Shown here piece after piece: positions 41,201 through 54,500 of a stretch of 64,000 nucleotides of DNA (position 1 is the first letter of the stretch; the number at the start of each line of letters is the position of its first letter). Below the pieces are notes generated by a model. It was not told the origin of the DNA, searched no databases, and worked only from the letters and a program-made list of their open reading frames with translations. Made by a program: the position numbers and the translations under genes. The stretch is from NCBI GenBank assembly GCA_008921705.1, contig VFFE01009189.1:88502-152501 (forward strand), given 5' to 3'. Source of the DNA: Burhinus oedicnemus. Taxonomy: Eukaryota > Chordata > Aves > Charadriiformes > Burhinidae.

Positions 41201-43894
41201 GATAAGAAATGAGGGAAAGGTTATTGTAGAACTTAAAACATGTTGAACAGCTGATAAAATCATGAGATCTGAGAAATGGACCTGCTGTGTTATGTGTCAC
41301 ATCTTTTAACCCAAAACATGATGCAGAAAACAGAATAGACATGATCGCTACATAGCTAAGATTTCTCACATTTACGGGTAACCCTGGAAACATAAAAGAA
41401 AGGTCATTTCTCAGACATGTGATGCCAGCTTTTAGGGGAAATTTTTGACAGAAAACATTCTAGCCTTAAAGAAAGACCTCCACATCATGGTCCACGGCTT
41501 GTAGTTTGAAAGTCAGTAAGACAGGCAATCTGAAATGACCCCATCTTAGAAGGACTGAATGAAGAGACATGGGAAGCAGAGCCATGGCACTTTGGTAGTA
41601 TCTGGAGGGCTGGGAGTGTTGGGTAAGATCCAGATCTCCTGACCCTAGCTACTAACATGGGACTTATGTGCAGGAAAGAAGGCCAGACACTTTGTGTTGA
41701 TTACTTAGCTCCAGGCCAGGCACATAAGTTTCCCCAGCTTGTACCAAAGTACAGGGGAACAACTGTCCAGGAAACTCTTGTCGCCAGCCTAAGTCCTGTT
41801 GCGATCCAGACAGAAAACAGATTTGCAAACATTTACTGCCATTACGTACCCTGTGAATCTCAGCCCATGAAAAAGAAGGCTAAAAGTGATTAACAGGGAC
41901 TAGTCTGCTCAGTATGCAGATGTGATTAAATATACTGCTCAGCTCTAGTGAATTTTCATCCTCTGAATGAAATTAGAGTTGTGAATATCCAAGACTTTCA
42001 AAGACACTTCATAGTCTTTAAGTACTCCCAGTGATTAGATTTTAAGCCTCAAAACTCCCAGGAAGCACATAAGAGATTCCTCTCAACTCTTTCTCCCTAC
42101 AGGGCACTGAAAAATAATGTATTTTTTATATTTGCCTAATAATTTCTTTTTTTAGAGCATTACTTGCAGTGGATATGGGCTGTGGAGTATTACACTCAGT
42201 ACAGATGTAATTCTGGATGTCATAGCAATTGTCAGTTTTCCCATGCCACTACAGCAGGAAACAGAAAATACAAATAATTCCTTCACATGAATGATGCATT
42301 ACTATACTATTAGCTAATCTGAGAGATAGAAATCTCATGGAGATCCAGAAGAGTCTAGTTGTTTTGAACTGAACTATCAGTGGTGGGCTTCTGGGTCAGA
42401 GTAAATTAAGCTTACATCTGCCATCCATTAAAATAATTATGAGAAGAAAACAATTAAAATTTGTCTCTGAGGTAGACTAAGAAGAATTTAAAAGACCATA
42501 GCACTACTTGGACTCTCCTGTCTCCAAAGCAAGGTTCTTTTCAAAATTTTCCAAACAAAAAAGTGCTTAGTGCTTACATTAGTTCTTTTACTAGGTTACA
42601 GTTCAGCCTCCAGGTAGGACAATGGAAAATTTTTACAAATTGCAACTTACAGGCTATGTAAAATAAGTATGTAAACAATGCCTTCCCTCTTTTACACTCT
42701 GAGGAACTGGATTTACAAAGGAAAATCACATTCTACAAAGCCCTCCATTTAACTAAGGAGGGAGAATTTTGACTTTTCAATTTGAAAATAGACTAAGTGG
42801 GTTCCTACTCTAAATGAAGAAGTCAGTGAGAGTTTTTCCACTAAGACAGGATTTCCCCCAACAAGTTAAAATTAGTAATCATTTAAATTTTGCACAAACT
42901 CCTGGAATCTCAAGGAGTGATTCCTACCATCACTGTCTTTTCTGTGGGCTTCATTTACATCATTATGTCCAAATGGACAAGGATCTCGTCATGGGACACA
43001 TATTTGTACATAGCTCACTGTCTCAAAAGCATATGTATAAGTTGATGTTTTTCAGGATGTGACATCATCTTTTATGACATTCTCATCCTAAAAAAGAAAA
43101 ATACAGATTGTATTTTCAATAACGTCTTGGTGATTCTTGTGCGAAAATGTTACTAGTCACCAAAACGCAGTATTTTGACATGACATACATTCAAAAAATA
43201 GCCTCCTGTAGGCATCAAAACTTCCTAGATGCCTTTGGACCCAGCAACATGGTCTGGTTACAGTTACGCACTGAATGAGCCATTGCAACTGTCTCTGTGC
43301 ACAGTCTTAGCCTGCAGCAAAGGCACAAAAACATGACTTAATGTTCAGCTTTCTCTTATGGTGAGCTAAGTAGCATCCCCTTAGCTTGTGAACTAAAAAG
43401 ACAGTCATTCAGGACCATCTGATGTGTTGTCGCAAGTTTTACTGCAGTAACTTCCTATGTATTGGGGCCCTAAATGTCTGCCACTGAGCAGATGTGAATG
43501 TGTACACAGGTTTTGCAGCTGTGATCATCAGATATAAGCCCTATAAGGTCTGCATAATATGCAAATCCTGAGGAGGTGGGCATACTCAGAACACATCTGG
43601 TCCCACCAAAGACAGCCAGCACGCAAGTTGTGGTGCTATCCTTGTATGTCCTATGTTTAGTCACTAATGATGAGGTTACTTTTGAGGAAAATACTTTTGT
43701 GTCGAATTCCAGGAAAAGTTCACAGCCAAATGCAGAGATGTGCCCTTGCCACTGACCGTAAGGTGCCTGTCTTGTTTACAGACATGACTGAAGACACATC
43801 CTGGATCCTCCTTAATTTTTTCATTCCTCTCCTTGTTCTATTCTTTACAGTATTTTTTTTAAAGTGTGAATTTTGCTTTGGTTCTAAAAATCGG

Positions 43895-44612
43895 AATTGC
43901 AAAGAGGTCATATTGTCTATCTTGATGTTAGTAAGGCTTTTGACATTGTCTCCCATAACATCCCCACACAAAAACTGACAAAGTACAGGTTAGATAATTG
44001 CACAGTGAGGTGAATTGAAAACTGGCTGAATGGCCAAGCCTAGGAGGTTTTGATCACCAGCACAAGTCCAGTTGTAAGCAAGTCACTACTGGTGTACCCC
44101 AGAGGTCAATACTAGGGTCAATACTATTTAACATCTTTATCAATGACCCAGATGATGGGGCAGAGTGCTCCCTCAGCAAGTTCACAGATGATATAAAACT
44201 GGGAGGAGTGGCTGACACAGATGGTTTTACTGCTTTTCAGAGATACCTGGATGGGCTGGAGAATTCATCCGAGAGAATCTCATGAAGATCAGCAAGGACA
44301 AATGCAAAGCTCTACATCTGGGGAGGAATAACCCCAGGCACCAATACATGCTGGAGGCTGACTGGCTGGAGACCATAAGACAGCAACATCTCACAGCAAA
44401 GGTGGCCAGCAGCCTCCTGGGCAGCATTATGAAGAGCACTGCCAGCATGTGGAGAGAGGTGATCTTTCCCCTAAACACAACATTGGTGAGGCCACACCTG
44501 GAGTACTGTGTTCAGTTCTGGGTTCCCCACTACAGGAAAGAGATGGACTTACTGGAGCAAGTCTAGCAAAGGGCCACAAAGATGATGAAGGGACTGGAGC
44601 TTGGGAGTTTGT
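43895..44612 (+). mobile_element. CR1 LINE ORF2 fragment (reverse transcriptase, C-terminal part), decayed
   Basis: This fragment of the CR1 reverse transcriptase is broken by stops and indels. Visible pieces are YLDVSKAFDIVSHNIP near 43918-43965 (RT palm motif of the F/Y-D-V-SKAFD type), KYRLDNCTVR, NWLNG, ADWLETIRQQ and VRPHLEYCVQFWVPHYRKEM near 44490-44550. The FTDD catalytic box, normally FADD, is at about 44180-44192. The copy stops soon after the RT C-terminus and lacks the 3' UTR and octamers. Confidence 0.88.
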
Positions 44613-44916
44613 ATTCAATATCCTATTCTTGAAAGCACTTTCATTGCATGATTGAAATCTCCCTTTCTCCCTTTCATTTTCTGATCACAACATGCTCTCC
44701 TTTTCTGCAAATGTCTGATGCATTTCTATGACCATTCAACCAAATAACAAACACCTGGACATGAATACATTCCCAAAATACAGGCTTTGTGGAGATGAAA
44801 GGGGACAGTATAGTGACAAATGTGTCCTGATTCATTGTAGGAAGCTAAAAATAGTCACAATCCCAGTTCCCTCAATAAAGGCTTAAAGAATAAAGACAAA
44901 TTTGTTTGATTTTCTT

Positions 44917-45193
44917 CACTTTTTTTTTTTTTTTTTTCCTCCAGAAAATGTATTTGACATCCAGTTCCGCCTCTTCGCTTTGGGCTTGCTGCGGCAAATC
45001 TTTCCAAATCTTTCCTACTGGGTGAGCTGTTAGCAAATTCTAGCATTCCATGGCAGGGTTCCAGCCAACGGCTTGCTTGCTTCTTCCAAAAGAGGGAAGC
45101 TTTGCTCTTCTTTCCATAACCCCCTCCTGGCCACACAGTCTCCTCACTCTCTTGCACTTCCTGAAAACTCCTTTAAACCAAGCATACCAAACA
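44917..45193 (-). mobile_element. Possible poly(A)-tailed retroposed segment
   Basis: On the minus strand a 260-base segment of mixed composition ends in an 18-base A run (T run at 44920-44937). The whole is flanked by the 9-base direct repeat GATTTTCTT at 44908-44916 and 45194-45202, which could be target-site duplications. A 100-codon minus-strand frame (45157-44855) crosses it but I do not recognise its product. The right copy of the repeat sits in a T-rich stretch, so the duplication may be coincidental. Confidence 0.35.
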
Positions 45194-45750
45194 GATTTTC
45201 TTTTTTATTTTTTTTCCCCCCCTAATTTATAGTTTTCTGTCAGGTCAGTGAATTGAATGGACTCACAGAAGGATTCAGCAAATGATTGAGCTCATGCAAG
45301 GTACATCATGGGACTTTGTTGAGACCAGGGAAGTGTAGGTGAGGAATCTCCTCTTTCTATGACAGTAAGCTATGAGATCAGCTCTCCCTTTCTTGTGAAA
45401 TGGCAGCATGGGACTACTTACAATAATTAATTCTGTACCTGAGAATATGCAGTTGCAGCTTTGGGCTTGCAATTTGCAACTGTTTAACCCACTCCTGAAA
45501 ACAGGGAGAAAGAGATACAAAAATCTATAAACATGTTTTTATCTCACAGCACTTTATAACTTCATTACCAGATAATGGTGCTAATCCTTCCAAATCCATT
45601 CTCATTGTATAAAGAAAATCTTAATCTAAATGTATGTAATCTATACTTTTCCTTATAGAGTTCCATCAAATTGTTTTTAAAGGTTCTCTTAGAAAGAAAG
45701 CTAAAGCACAATGATAATCTCATCAGTTAACAGTACGTTTCCAGTCATAC

Positions 45751-45891
45751 CTGTGATCATACTTGATATGATTAACGGCAGAATGATGAGTTTGAGCATT
45801 CTCATCAGCACTTCCCCAGGAAAGGAAAAGTAGAATTTATCCAGGTTAGACAGTTTGCCATATTCCCGTACCAGCATGCCAACTCCAATAC
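45751..45891 (-). CDS. SLC1A1: SLC1A1 exon 2 (end of TM1, TM2)
   Basis: This 141-base exon encodes residues 31-77 and has phase 1 at both ends. It completes TM1 ([11 protein letters not shown]). It then gives the extracellular linker [15 protein letters not shown] and the highly conserved TM2 ([20 protein letters not shown]), one of the most invariant stretches of the SLC1 family. The acceptor is TTTTAG|GTATTG and the donor is ACAG|GTATGA. An open frame continues past the donor into the intron but is not conserved with the family, so it is not coding. Confidence 0.96.
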
Positions 45892-48800
45892 CTAAAAGGC
45901 ACATAAAAAATGTGACACAAATTAGCAGTAATTTATAGTAGAGACTTGGGGGAAAAGGAAGAAAAATAGGAGAACAGTAAAACAAAAAGAGCAAGCAATA
46001 GACACATTTTTACAGCCATGGTGGAATTTCTAAAGTAATAACACATATAATTCTGAACTTGGAGGATGTTTTTAGGTATGTCAGAAAAATCTTGATTATG
46101 TCCTCTGATTATTAATCCAGTCCAGCAGTGACTTTTTACCTGCTTTCACTAGCTCTAGAAGACCCATAACTGGCATTAAAAAAAGTCAATATAATATATA
46201 AACATAACAAAACGTTAAAGAAAGAAAGTGATATGATATAAATATTTTAGAAAATTTGTATTGACGAAAATGTCTACCCAGCAGCAATACTTTCAGTAAT
46301 TGCTGCTCTACATAATTAGAAAAGAGTGTGACTACAATCACTAAATTAATTTAATAATACCCAGGAAATTGATCAACAAAAATACACTCAGCATATTTCA
46401 CACTCATTCCACGACACAACCAATCTACAAAATATCAGACTATAAGTGATTGAGCCATGACACAAGGCACCTTCGTACTTCCTCTCATCTTTGGATTAAA
46501 TGAATTAACAGACAGTTCTAACTTCTGAGACAAATGACAGTTCTACCAAAAGAAAATAAATCATAGGTCCAAAGACAAATTTCTTTAGTTTGACAGGCAA
46601 TACCTCTATTTTCCATTTCAATATGATTTTCAAATGAAAATCAGTGGTATAGGAAATGCATTCGTCAATGTTTAGAAAGCATTATGACTGCTGTTTCACA
46701 TACAAACTTCATAATGCTTCAGTCCTGGCTAATCTGAGTATCAAGAGATCCAATTTCTAACTGGACTCAGTGAGAGACACAGCAACTCAGAACCCTTCAT
46801 TACCCACTGAGTGTTGAAAGGTCTTATTCATATGAATAGCCTCACTGAAGTTAATGAAATTATTTACATCCCTTGGTATTTTAGTGATGAGTGGTGTGTA
46901 TTTTCCAGCAGAATTGTTCCAAGAGCACAGGAAGGTGCTACAAGTCTACCTTTACCAGCCTCAGTGGCTCATGTAAACTTGCAGGGTCCCAGGAAAGCTG
47001 CTAGTGCCAAATGCACCTCTTCCCCTAGTTTTATATCTGATGGTATACAAGGCATTTAAGTTAGATGTTGCTCAAGAAGCTGGTGTAAAGTTTGACTAAA
47101 CAGGCTTATAGGATAGGTTCCTTATTTTAAGTGATTGAAGTTGTGGAGGCACACAATACCACCAGGTTCAAAATCAGATTTAGGCAAGTGCCCAGACACC
47201 TGGTCCGTACTCTTGATACTGAAGGAAATAGACAGGGATCTCATATCCAGTTCTCTACTAAAGAAGAAACTCATTAACATTGTTTTCTAGAATGTAAAGA
47301 TTTTTGCAAAAATCTTCCCTAAAGATTCACCATGGTTGTGGTTTGTGCTAGTTCACACACGATCTGGATGTTAGTCAATGCAGAAATGTAAACTACTAGT
47401 TACATTCACAGAATTTGACTCTGAGAGCACAAAACAATAATGAACCATCTTTTCTGTGCTCTACCTGCACTTGCACAAAGAAACTGAAAGAAAATAGAGG
47501 CAGATGATGAACTCCTACCAAGTCTTTCCTGTTAATAAAGAGATGGAAAACGAGCAATTTAACCTTTCAGGCAAATAGGCTATTATAAGCAACTATTAAG
47601 ATTTCTGATTTAGGTGTCATCTGTGTCAGAGTACATGGACAGTTTAAATTCCTTGCAACAATCTTGAATCTTAATAGCCTTGAAGATATTTGCAATATTA
47701 TGTAAATTCCCTTGATCAGTGAATGATAAGACACAATGATGTCTATTTCTAATCTAGTGACTAAACTAAATGTTTTGAAAATAATTAGTCTGCACTTTAA
47801 GATAAGCCCAAGCAAGATAAAACTCTGCTTGTAAAATGGTTACATGTATTGAAGTAAGTTGCTAAGGCTTTGACCATGAAAATACTAGTGTAAATAGCTG
47901 AATGTGAGCATACATGTACTCTTCATGTCTTCAAACTCTTCACATGACTTAGGGTAGGCATATGCTTACACTGCAGCAAGAGTAGACTGTATGTTTCTTA
48001 AGTTGTACAATGCCACTTTACTTTGAGCAGGTGTGACTAGGACACATTCTAACCACGTGCCTTTCATTCCAGGTGGTGACTGTCATGTTTGACCAGCTGG
48101 GAAGTTTGATCATTGTACATTTAGCAGGATTACTACCAGGTAGAGAGATTCACCCTCATTTTCACTCTTCTGAGTTCTCTTTTCCACTTAATGAAGTGGA
48201 AAACTTTCCACATGCTCTCAAGATTTTAGTAGAGTTTCCTTAAGCTTTTTCACTTACATATTTATATTTGCTTAAATTTTTTTGGGTAAGGATATTATTT
48301 ATCAAGTGGCAGTAACTGAGAATAGACTTCCTCATTCCAATAATCTCTTGAAATGACATTATTCCGCTCCCTCCCTTGTTCATGCTATTCCTTTACCAGA
48401 CAGAGCACTTATATCCATATTAACTTGTGTAGTATGCCAAACCACAGTAAAATGCAGCTACCTTTTAACTGGGGCTAGCATCTAGCATATGCTGCTTGAA
48501 TTTAGCATGGGAATATAGGAAGAAATTTTATTTTGAAACACTAAGAAATGGTTAGAAAGTTAGCAGAATAAATTTGCTTATGTACCGGAAATGGATGTAA
48601 ATAAGAACTTTTTGATCCTCGTCTCAATAATCAAGTTCTACTGGAATTTTCTCCCTGGGAATTATGATGCACAGAAAGAAGTGTAGTCCAGCATAAACAT
48701 ATTGCACTTGGTCACCAGTGCTTTTAAAATGACATTGATTACAGCAGCCCTGAGCAAATACACACTGAAGTCTTATAAAATGTTAATTTCGCTACGTGAA

Positions 48801-51800
48801 TGCTACTGATACTCCACCATTTCTGAAACTAATTCTTACGTATGCAATTACTTCTAACAACCACAAAACACCCTATAGTAGGCAAAGCCTCTACTACATA
48901 TTAGGATTTTTCCTTTCTTTTCACTTGTTTCTTTCTTGTTTATGGAATAATTTACTTCTGCTATTTCAAAGAGCAGAACATCAGTTTTCCTGGTTGCTCT
49001 CTTCCTGTTTCCTCAGTTTCAACCACTGCACCTTTCTTCCTGTCCATGATAAATTGTTTTTTCTTTCTTTTCCATCCCCTCTCCTTCCTTTTCCTTCTTG
49101 CCCACACGGCTAAGTTAGGTTATGATTTTTACTACAAGAGCAATCCTCTACTTACAGCTTAATGGCACGTACGGCTTAAGGTCCAGATTTCTGCAATACT
49201 ATGCAGAAGGAAAGAATGAAAGTGGAAAAAACAGTACAATCCCATGGCTTTAATTTAATTTTCTAAGGCAAATATCTCCTTGTAGCTGTGCATAGTACAG
49301 CACAAGCTGTATAGCATGGTGTCTACATTTTCTGTCCCAGCAGCCACTGACACAGAACATGAAAGGCGCAGTTTGGGTCTCTGGGATTGCAACACATGAA
49401 CATGAGGCCACAGGACAATTCCCTTGTCTGAGCCCATATGAAAAAACACGTACCTTGGCTCCTTGGCACTACTCTCTCAGGTAGCACATAGTCCTTTTAC
49501 AAGCTCGGTAACAGACAGAAAATCCTTCAAATAAAGGCCGTAAATGCAGAGTCGGAGAAGTGAGGGATGAGAGTGAGAAGGATAAGAGAAGAAAAACAGA
49601 GCAGACAAAAAATTGCTGAAAATGAGCATCCCAAGAGAAATCTGTTGGTACCCATCTTTCAGGTAGTCCCAGTATAAAAAGCTAGAGGGAATATATGCTT
49701 CATCTGTATGGGATAACCCATTTCTTGTTGTGTTACCCAGGGAAAGCGGAGCAGGAAGTACTGCAAGGGAATAGCACCTGCAACTGGCTGCACTGCATGT
49801 AGCACTCAATCCATCACATCTGCCAAGCCTGAAGCTTTCCAGGGCCTAGGAGATGATGGCTCTGTGTAATAAGGTGGCAGAACCAGTCTGGCCTCTGTAC
49901 ATGTGCTCAGTGAGTGAACCACAGAAATTAGGTAAAATGTGTCTTGGAAGACCATTACGTTGTAGGCTCTGCATATCTGCAAAGCTAGCTCTGTGACATT
50001 TGGGTATCTGGTGAACACTCATTTATCACAACCTGCCCTACATCCAGAGTATGTCTTTTTGCATGCTGCTGTTGTTTCTGAAATGTTGCCTAAAGAAAAA
50101 GGCAAATTATTTGCATGGGAACAACTACAGGACTACTACATTTTTTATGAAGTACTGTGGTGCAGTTCATGACACAGATTTGGAAACGAGTAAGAAAAGA
50201 AACACACAGCATGTTCAAACAAATTCCATAATCTCTGGGCTCATCTACACTAGCACACATGGGGAGTGTCACAGATTGTCCTACAGCTATTGCAAAGTTG
50301 TAAAAACGTGCTGTCCTCTCAGTAATCACCTGAGCAACCAAATGTGGAGACTCTTTACAATTTTTCAGGGAGTGATGGCTAAATCTTGAAGCCTTTTTTG
50401 TGTAATTATGTGGGGTCAACGTAATTCGGATCTTGAATTTGAAAATTCAGAACCTCCGAGTAGCTAAATCTGTTCAGGACATGCAGTATGAAGTGACTGT
50501 AGTTACTTGCTTTACGTCATTACCATTGTGGGTTAGATGCTCTTCAGAATCTGATTACATCTTTGATAACAAGATAGCATGCTACTATGTACCTTTACTT
50601 TCTTTACCTTCACCCACAGGTAAAACAACTCACTATTTAGAAACAAATAACTGAAATCCACACATAGACATGCCTGGTCCTATTTCTCACTGAAAGAGAA
50701 CATAAACCAGATAAAACTGGTATCTAACAGGTAGGACTCCCTAACACGTTGTTTGCACTCATGGTGACAACACTGATATGGGATGCACAGTGTTAACTGG
50801 CAGGGAGTTCTCACTCCACCAGTGTGCATGACACGGCAGGAATAGCACATCACCTTCAACTCCCACTGGCTTTATTATGGGAATGAACGTTAGGAATGAA
50901 CAATAAAGACAAGGAGAAAAGAAATTCAGTGTATATTTCTGGAGAATAAATAATGTGTTTTGTAAAATGATCTGTTCTGAATTACCCCATGTCCCTCTTT
51001 GAAAAAAGTTGTGGTATTTATTTTTCCTGTTTTCATATAATTCCACCATGTAGAAACTCCCTTTCACTGGAGCAGAGTTAGTGATTCTGGCTGATACTGA
51101 TAGGCACTAGGGGAATCACAGGAATTTTGCTTTAATATGGCATTGAAAAAAGAAAAAACGTGGGCACGTTTCACGGTTTAAACCTGGTATTACTTAATTG
51201 TACTGCAGCAACATGGATTGTGCTATTAACAAAGTGATTAAGCTCTTCATAATTTCACATCATATGTTGTTCACATGATAGACTAAAATACAATTACTTC
51301 TATCATATTGGTAGGTCTTAATTGGATTATCTTTACAGCAGATGATTCATGGGACTGAAAAATCTGGCAAACAAAGTTCACTGACTTGATGTGAAACACA
51401 ATACAAAACATTCAATATAAACATGTCAAATTGCAGCACAGACAGGCAAGATTTTTGCAGTCTATGATACAGTCTGAATCCTTTTGTAATATTCTATAAA
51501 ATCCATTTTTTTCTGCTCTCTCTAGAGTTTCTGTAGTATCACTGGCTGTCTCAACTACAAAGAAATACACAGTGCCAACTACAGAACACTAAAATAGAGG
51601 GTGTAGAAGAAATTCTTACTTACAATAACTTATAAACTTATTATTTCAGCTTATTAATTCAGCTACCTTTTGAATATTTTTAATATTTTCTAATGTTATG
51701 CATTTTACTGTTTTACATTCTACTTGACAATATTCCTTCTAATAAACATACTTGACTGAAAAAAACAAGGATCTTAGAAAGATTCTTAGTTGACTGAAAA

Positions 51801-52321
51801 AACCCAAAATTCTTAGAAAACTGCAGGCAACTACTGAGGTAGGATTTAGAGCCTCTGGGGTATAATGGCATGGGAACTGATCTTAACTCTCTGGATGCTG
51901 CTGTTGCCCAGACTACCAGCTTGCTTACAAAGATCTGTGAAGAAAAGTCCTCTTAGAAATCTTCCAGAAGATCTTGGTCTACTGAAAAATATTTAATAGG
52001 AATGTATTGGAGGAAGGTGTGCTCATTCCTCCACCATGGTGAGACCCTCTGTGTCCTCTCTCTGATTAACCTGTTGAGGGTGTAGCAGTTGTAAATTCCT
52101 TCACACAAATGACGCACTGTCATCTGACTGCAGTGTGAGGAAAGTTTGGGTGGACAGGGACTCTCTGCGATGGACCTTCAGGAATGAACGTAAGGTGGAG
52201 CACTGGCCAGAGGGGTAAAAACCAGCTTCTCCAGTGTGGGGTACTCCCCTTACTCACAGCAAGTGTAAAGGCCACTGCAACCGGCAAAGCCACTTAACTC
52301 CTGGTGCTGTCTGTGCTGCAG

Positions 52322-52381
52322 GAGCCTGTAGCAGGGCTGATAACACAGAGCAGCCTGTAGCAGTCACTGATAACACACAGT
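52322..52381 (+). repeat. Two-copy tandem duplication, 29-base period
   Basis: AGCCTGTAGCAG followed by CTGATAACACA occurs twice, starting at 52323 and 52352. It lies in a GC-richer stretch (52020-52440) of unknown origin. Confidence 0.7.
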
Positions 52382-54261
52382 GGCCTCTCTGCAACACCAC
52401 CCTGCACAGGACCCACCCCACTCTCAGTTAAACCAAGGACGGTTATAATATTCAGCCAGGAAAAGGGAAATAATGGACATTCTCCTGTGACTATGAGTGA
52501 CCACAGTTCTGCTGAACACTGAACCGGTGTTGGCCCAGAATGGCAATGTGCAGATGGCTAAGCAGTTTAATAATTTACCAGTCTTTCCTATTGAACTCCT
52601 AGTTTCCTCTCGTTTATCTAAATATGCTGCAGATGAACTTCATGTGTACGTATCTTCCAAGTATTCTCAGTATGCAGATGTAACTTCTGAGAAAGCCAAG
52701 GTAAAAGAATACAGTTGAAGGAAAGAAAAAAAAATTTATGACCAAGCTTCATCCATATATGTATCACAGTGCGCTAGCAAGAACAGAGAAGTGTTGTGAA
52801 GAATTCATTCCTTGGTTAGTCCTTAACTCTGTTAAGATAAATTAAGTTGTATCAGAGATGCAATTTGCCTGTTTCATAGCTTTTTCAACAAACTCAGTGA
52901 CTTACTAGATTTGAGAAGTTAAGTATAGTACTTACAACCTTAACATAATAAACTATATTACAAAAATTATATCATAAATTAAGTAATTTGGGGAAAATTC
53001 CCAGCCTATATTTCCTCATGAATTTGGATGTGTCCTGGTGAAAGCACCTGTTCTGTTGGGGAATACTGCGTGAAACTCATCAAGGCTTCAGGAAAAGTGA
53101 ACTCAAGCTGTAACACACGAAAAGAAGGACTGTAGAGTGATGAAAAGAATGAGGAGCCTACCTTCCAGATGGCGATTAGAGAGCTTGGTTTGTCCAACAG
53201 GGAAGAGTGAGCTAGAAATACAGAAAATGGTTGAATAGAAGAGAAAGAGTAATGTTTTAACAAATGGAAGCATCTTGAACCTGCATACATTTAGACTGGA
53301 AATTGTAAGGCTTTCAACAATCAGACTGATGAAAATAGCTTCCTAGGAGGATGTGCAGCACAAAGAAGTCTATCTAGCTTTATGGCAGAGCATGGTACGT
53401 TACAGAAGTTTATATAAAATGGTGTAACCTGAAGCAGTAGTAGACTAGATGTGATAACCCAGGAGGTATCTTTCTACCTCATATTCCTGTGTTTTAGAGT
53501 AAATATGAAACATAATGTGACAATGGTAACTTGCCCTTCTTCTTTTGCAGACCTTTCCCATGAGCCCTTTGAGCTTCATGTCACTTCTAAACCCACTACC
53601 ATTCTCCTTCACCACACCCATCTGTAACTTGGGTGCCTTCTTTAACTATGACCTCTCTCCTCTGCAGTCATCCTGACATGTACTGGTCTTGTTGCCTCCA
53701 AAGCCACTCAATTTTATAAAGCAGTGCTTTAATTTGGACCCCTTTTGTCACTCATTTCAGATACTGTCATATCCCCAGTTCTGGTGTTCCTAGGGTCTAA
53801 CATTTTGCTTACATGGCCTAACATATTACAACATCAATGGCACCATTCCAATGCCACCCAAAAAATTAGAGTTCTCATCCTTTCTTGTAAAAGCCCACTG
53901 ATCTGTTCTCTTTCCACAACATTTGCTTGCTATCCCAAAGCCACATTAACACCTTTGTACATCCTGTATAGCCCAAGAGATATTAGCTCAATAGAGCACA
54001 TGAGGAAAAATACATCTTCATTTAAGATCCCTGAAACACACAAGAAACTAAATGGTTGGCAATGGTATGAGAAAGGTGAAAGGCTAGCAATTGGGAATAT
54101 TTGCCAGATTCTGACCCTTGTTACAGCTTCTGTTTTAAACTGTGATGACAGGAAAGGACAGTAAACAGGACATACTGTTCTACCTATCCCCTTGTTATAA
54201 CGGCAGTAGAATAATTCTACCTGTAATAAACTGAGATAAGTAGCTGGAAAGGCAATTTAGT

Positions 54262-54500
54262 GGTGTCGTGGTTTGGGCCAGATGGGCCACTAAAAACTAA
54301 ACAGAGACAGACAGTGACACGCAGAAACATCATTATTATGAAACTAATGAAGACATCAAAGTGTTGAGAAATCAGAGATATGACCTAGAAAACTAGTTCA
54401 GGTTAAGCAAGGCCAGGTTGTTTGTGGTTCCAAAAGCATGAAAGGACCAAGAAATGGCTGTTTTGCAATATATTGTGAAAATACTTAGATTACATATAAT
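54262..54500 (+). mobile_element. Avian LTR-like fragment
   Basis: It begins TGGTGTCGTGGTTTGGGCC, a start I associate with high-copy avian ERV LTRs, and continues with ACAGAGACAGACAGTGACAC. No 3' LTR end or polyadenylation signal is evident, so it appears truncated. The right boundary is arbitrary. Confidence 0.5.

Larger units (their letters stand above)
28303..45750 (-). other. SLC1A1: SLC1A1 intron 2
   Basis: This is a 17.4 kb intron. It contains CR1 fragments (35575-35847 and 43895-44612), a possible poly(A)-tailed retroposed segment (44917-45193) and a G-rich/homopurine tract (38244-38290). The remaining sequence is AT-rich with scattered homopolymers, and no exon of another gene is recognised. 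Confidence 0.8.

Noticed and set aside
44855..45157. 100-codon minus-strand frame considered as a processed gene copy
   Set aside because: The product is not recognisable. Kept only as a possible retroposed segment, not as a gene.
45694..45750. Extension of SLC1A1 exon 2 frame beyond the donor
   Set aside because: The canonical donor at 45750 and the match of exon 3 to the family show that this is intron.
53745..54164. 139-codon plus-strand open frame in intron 1
   Set aside because: No family motif or signal and no neighbouring gene context. A chance frame of this length is expected in 64 kb.
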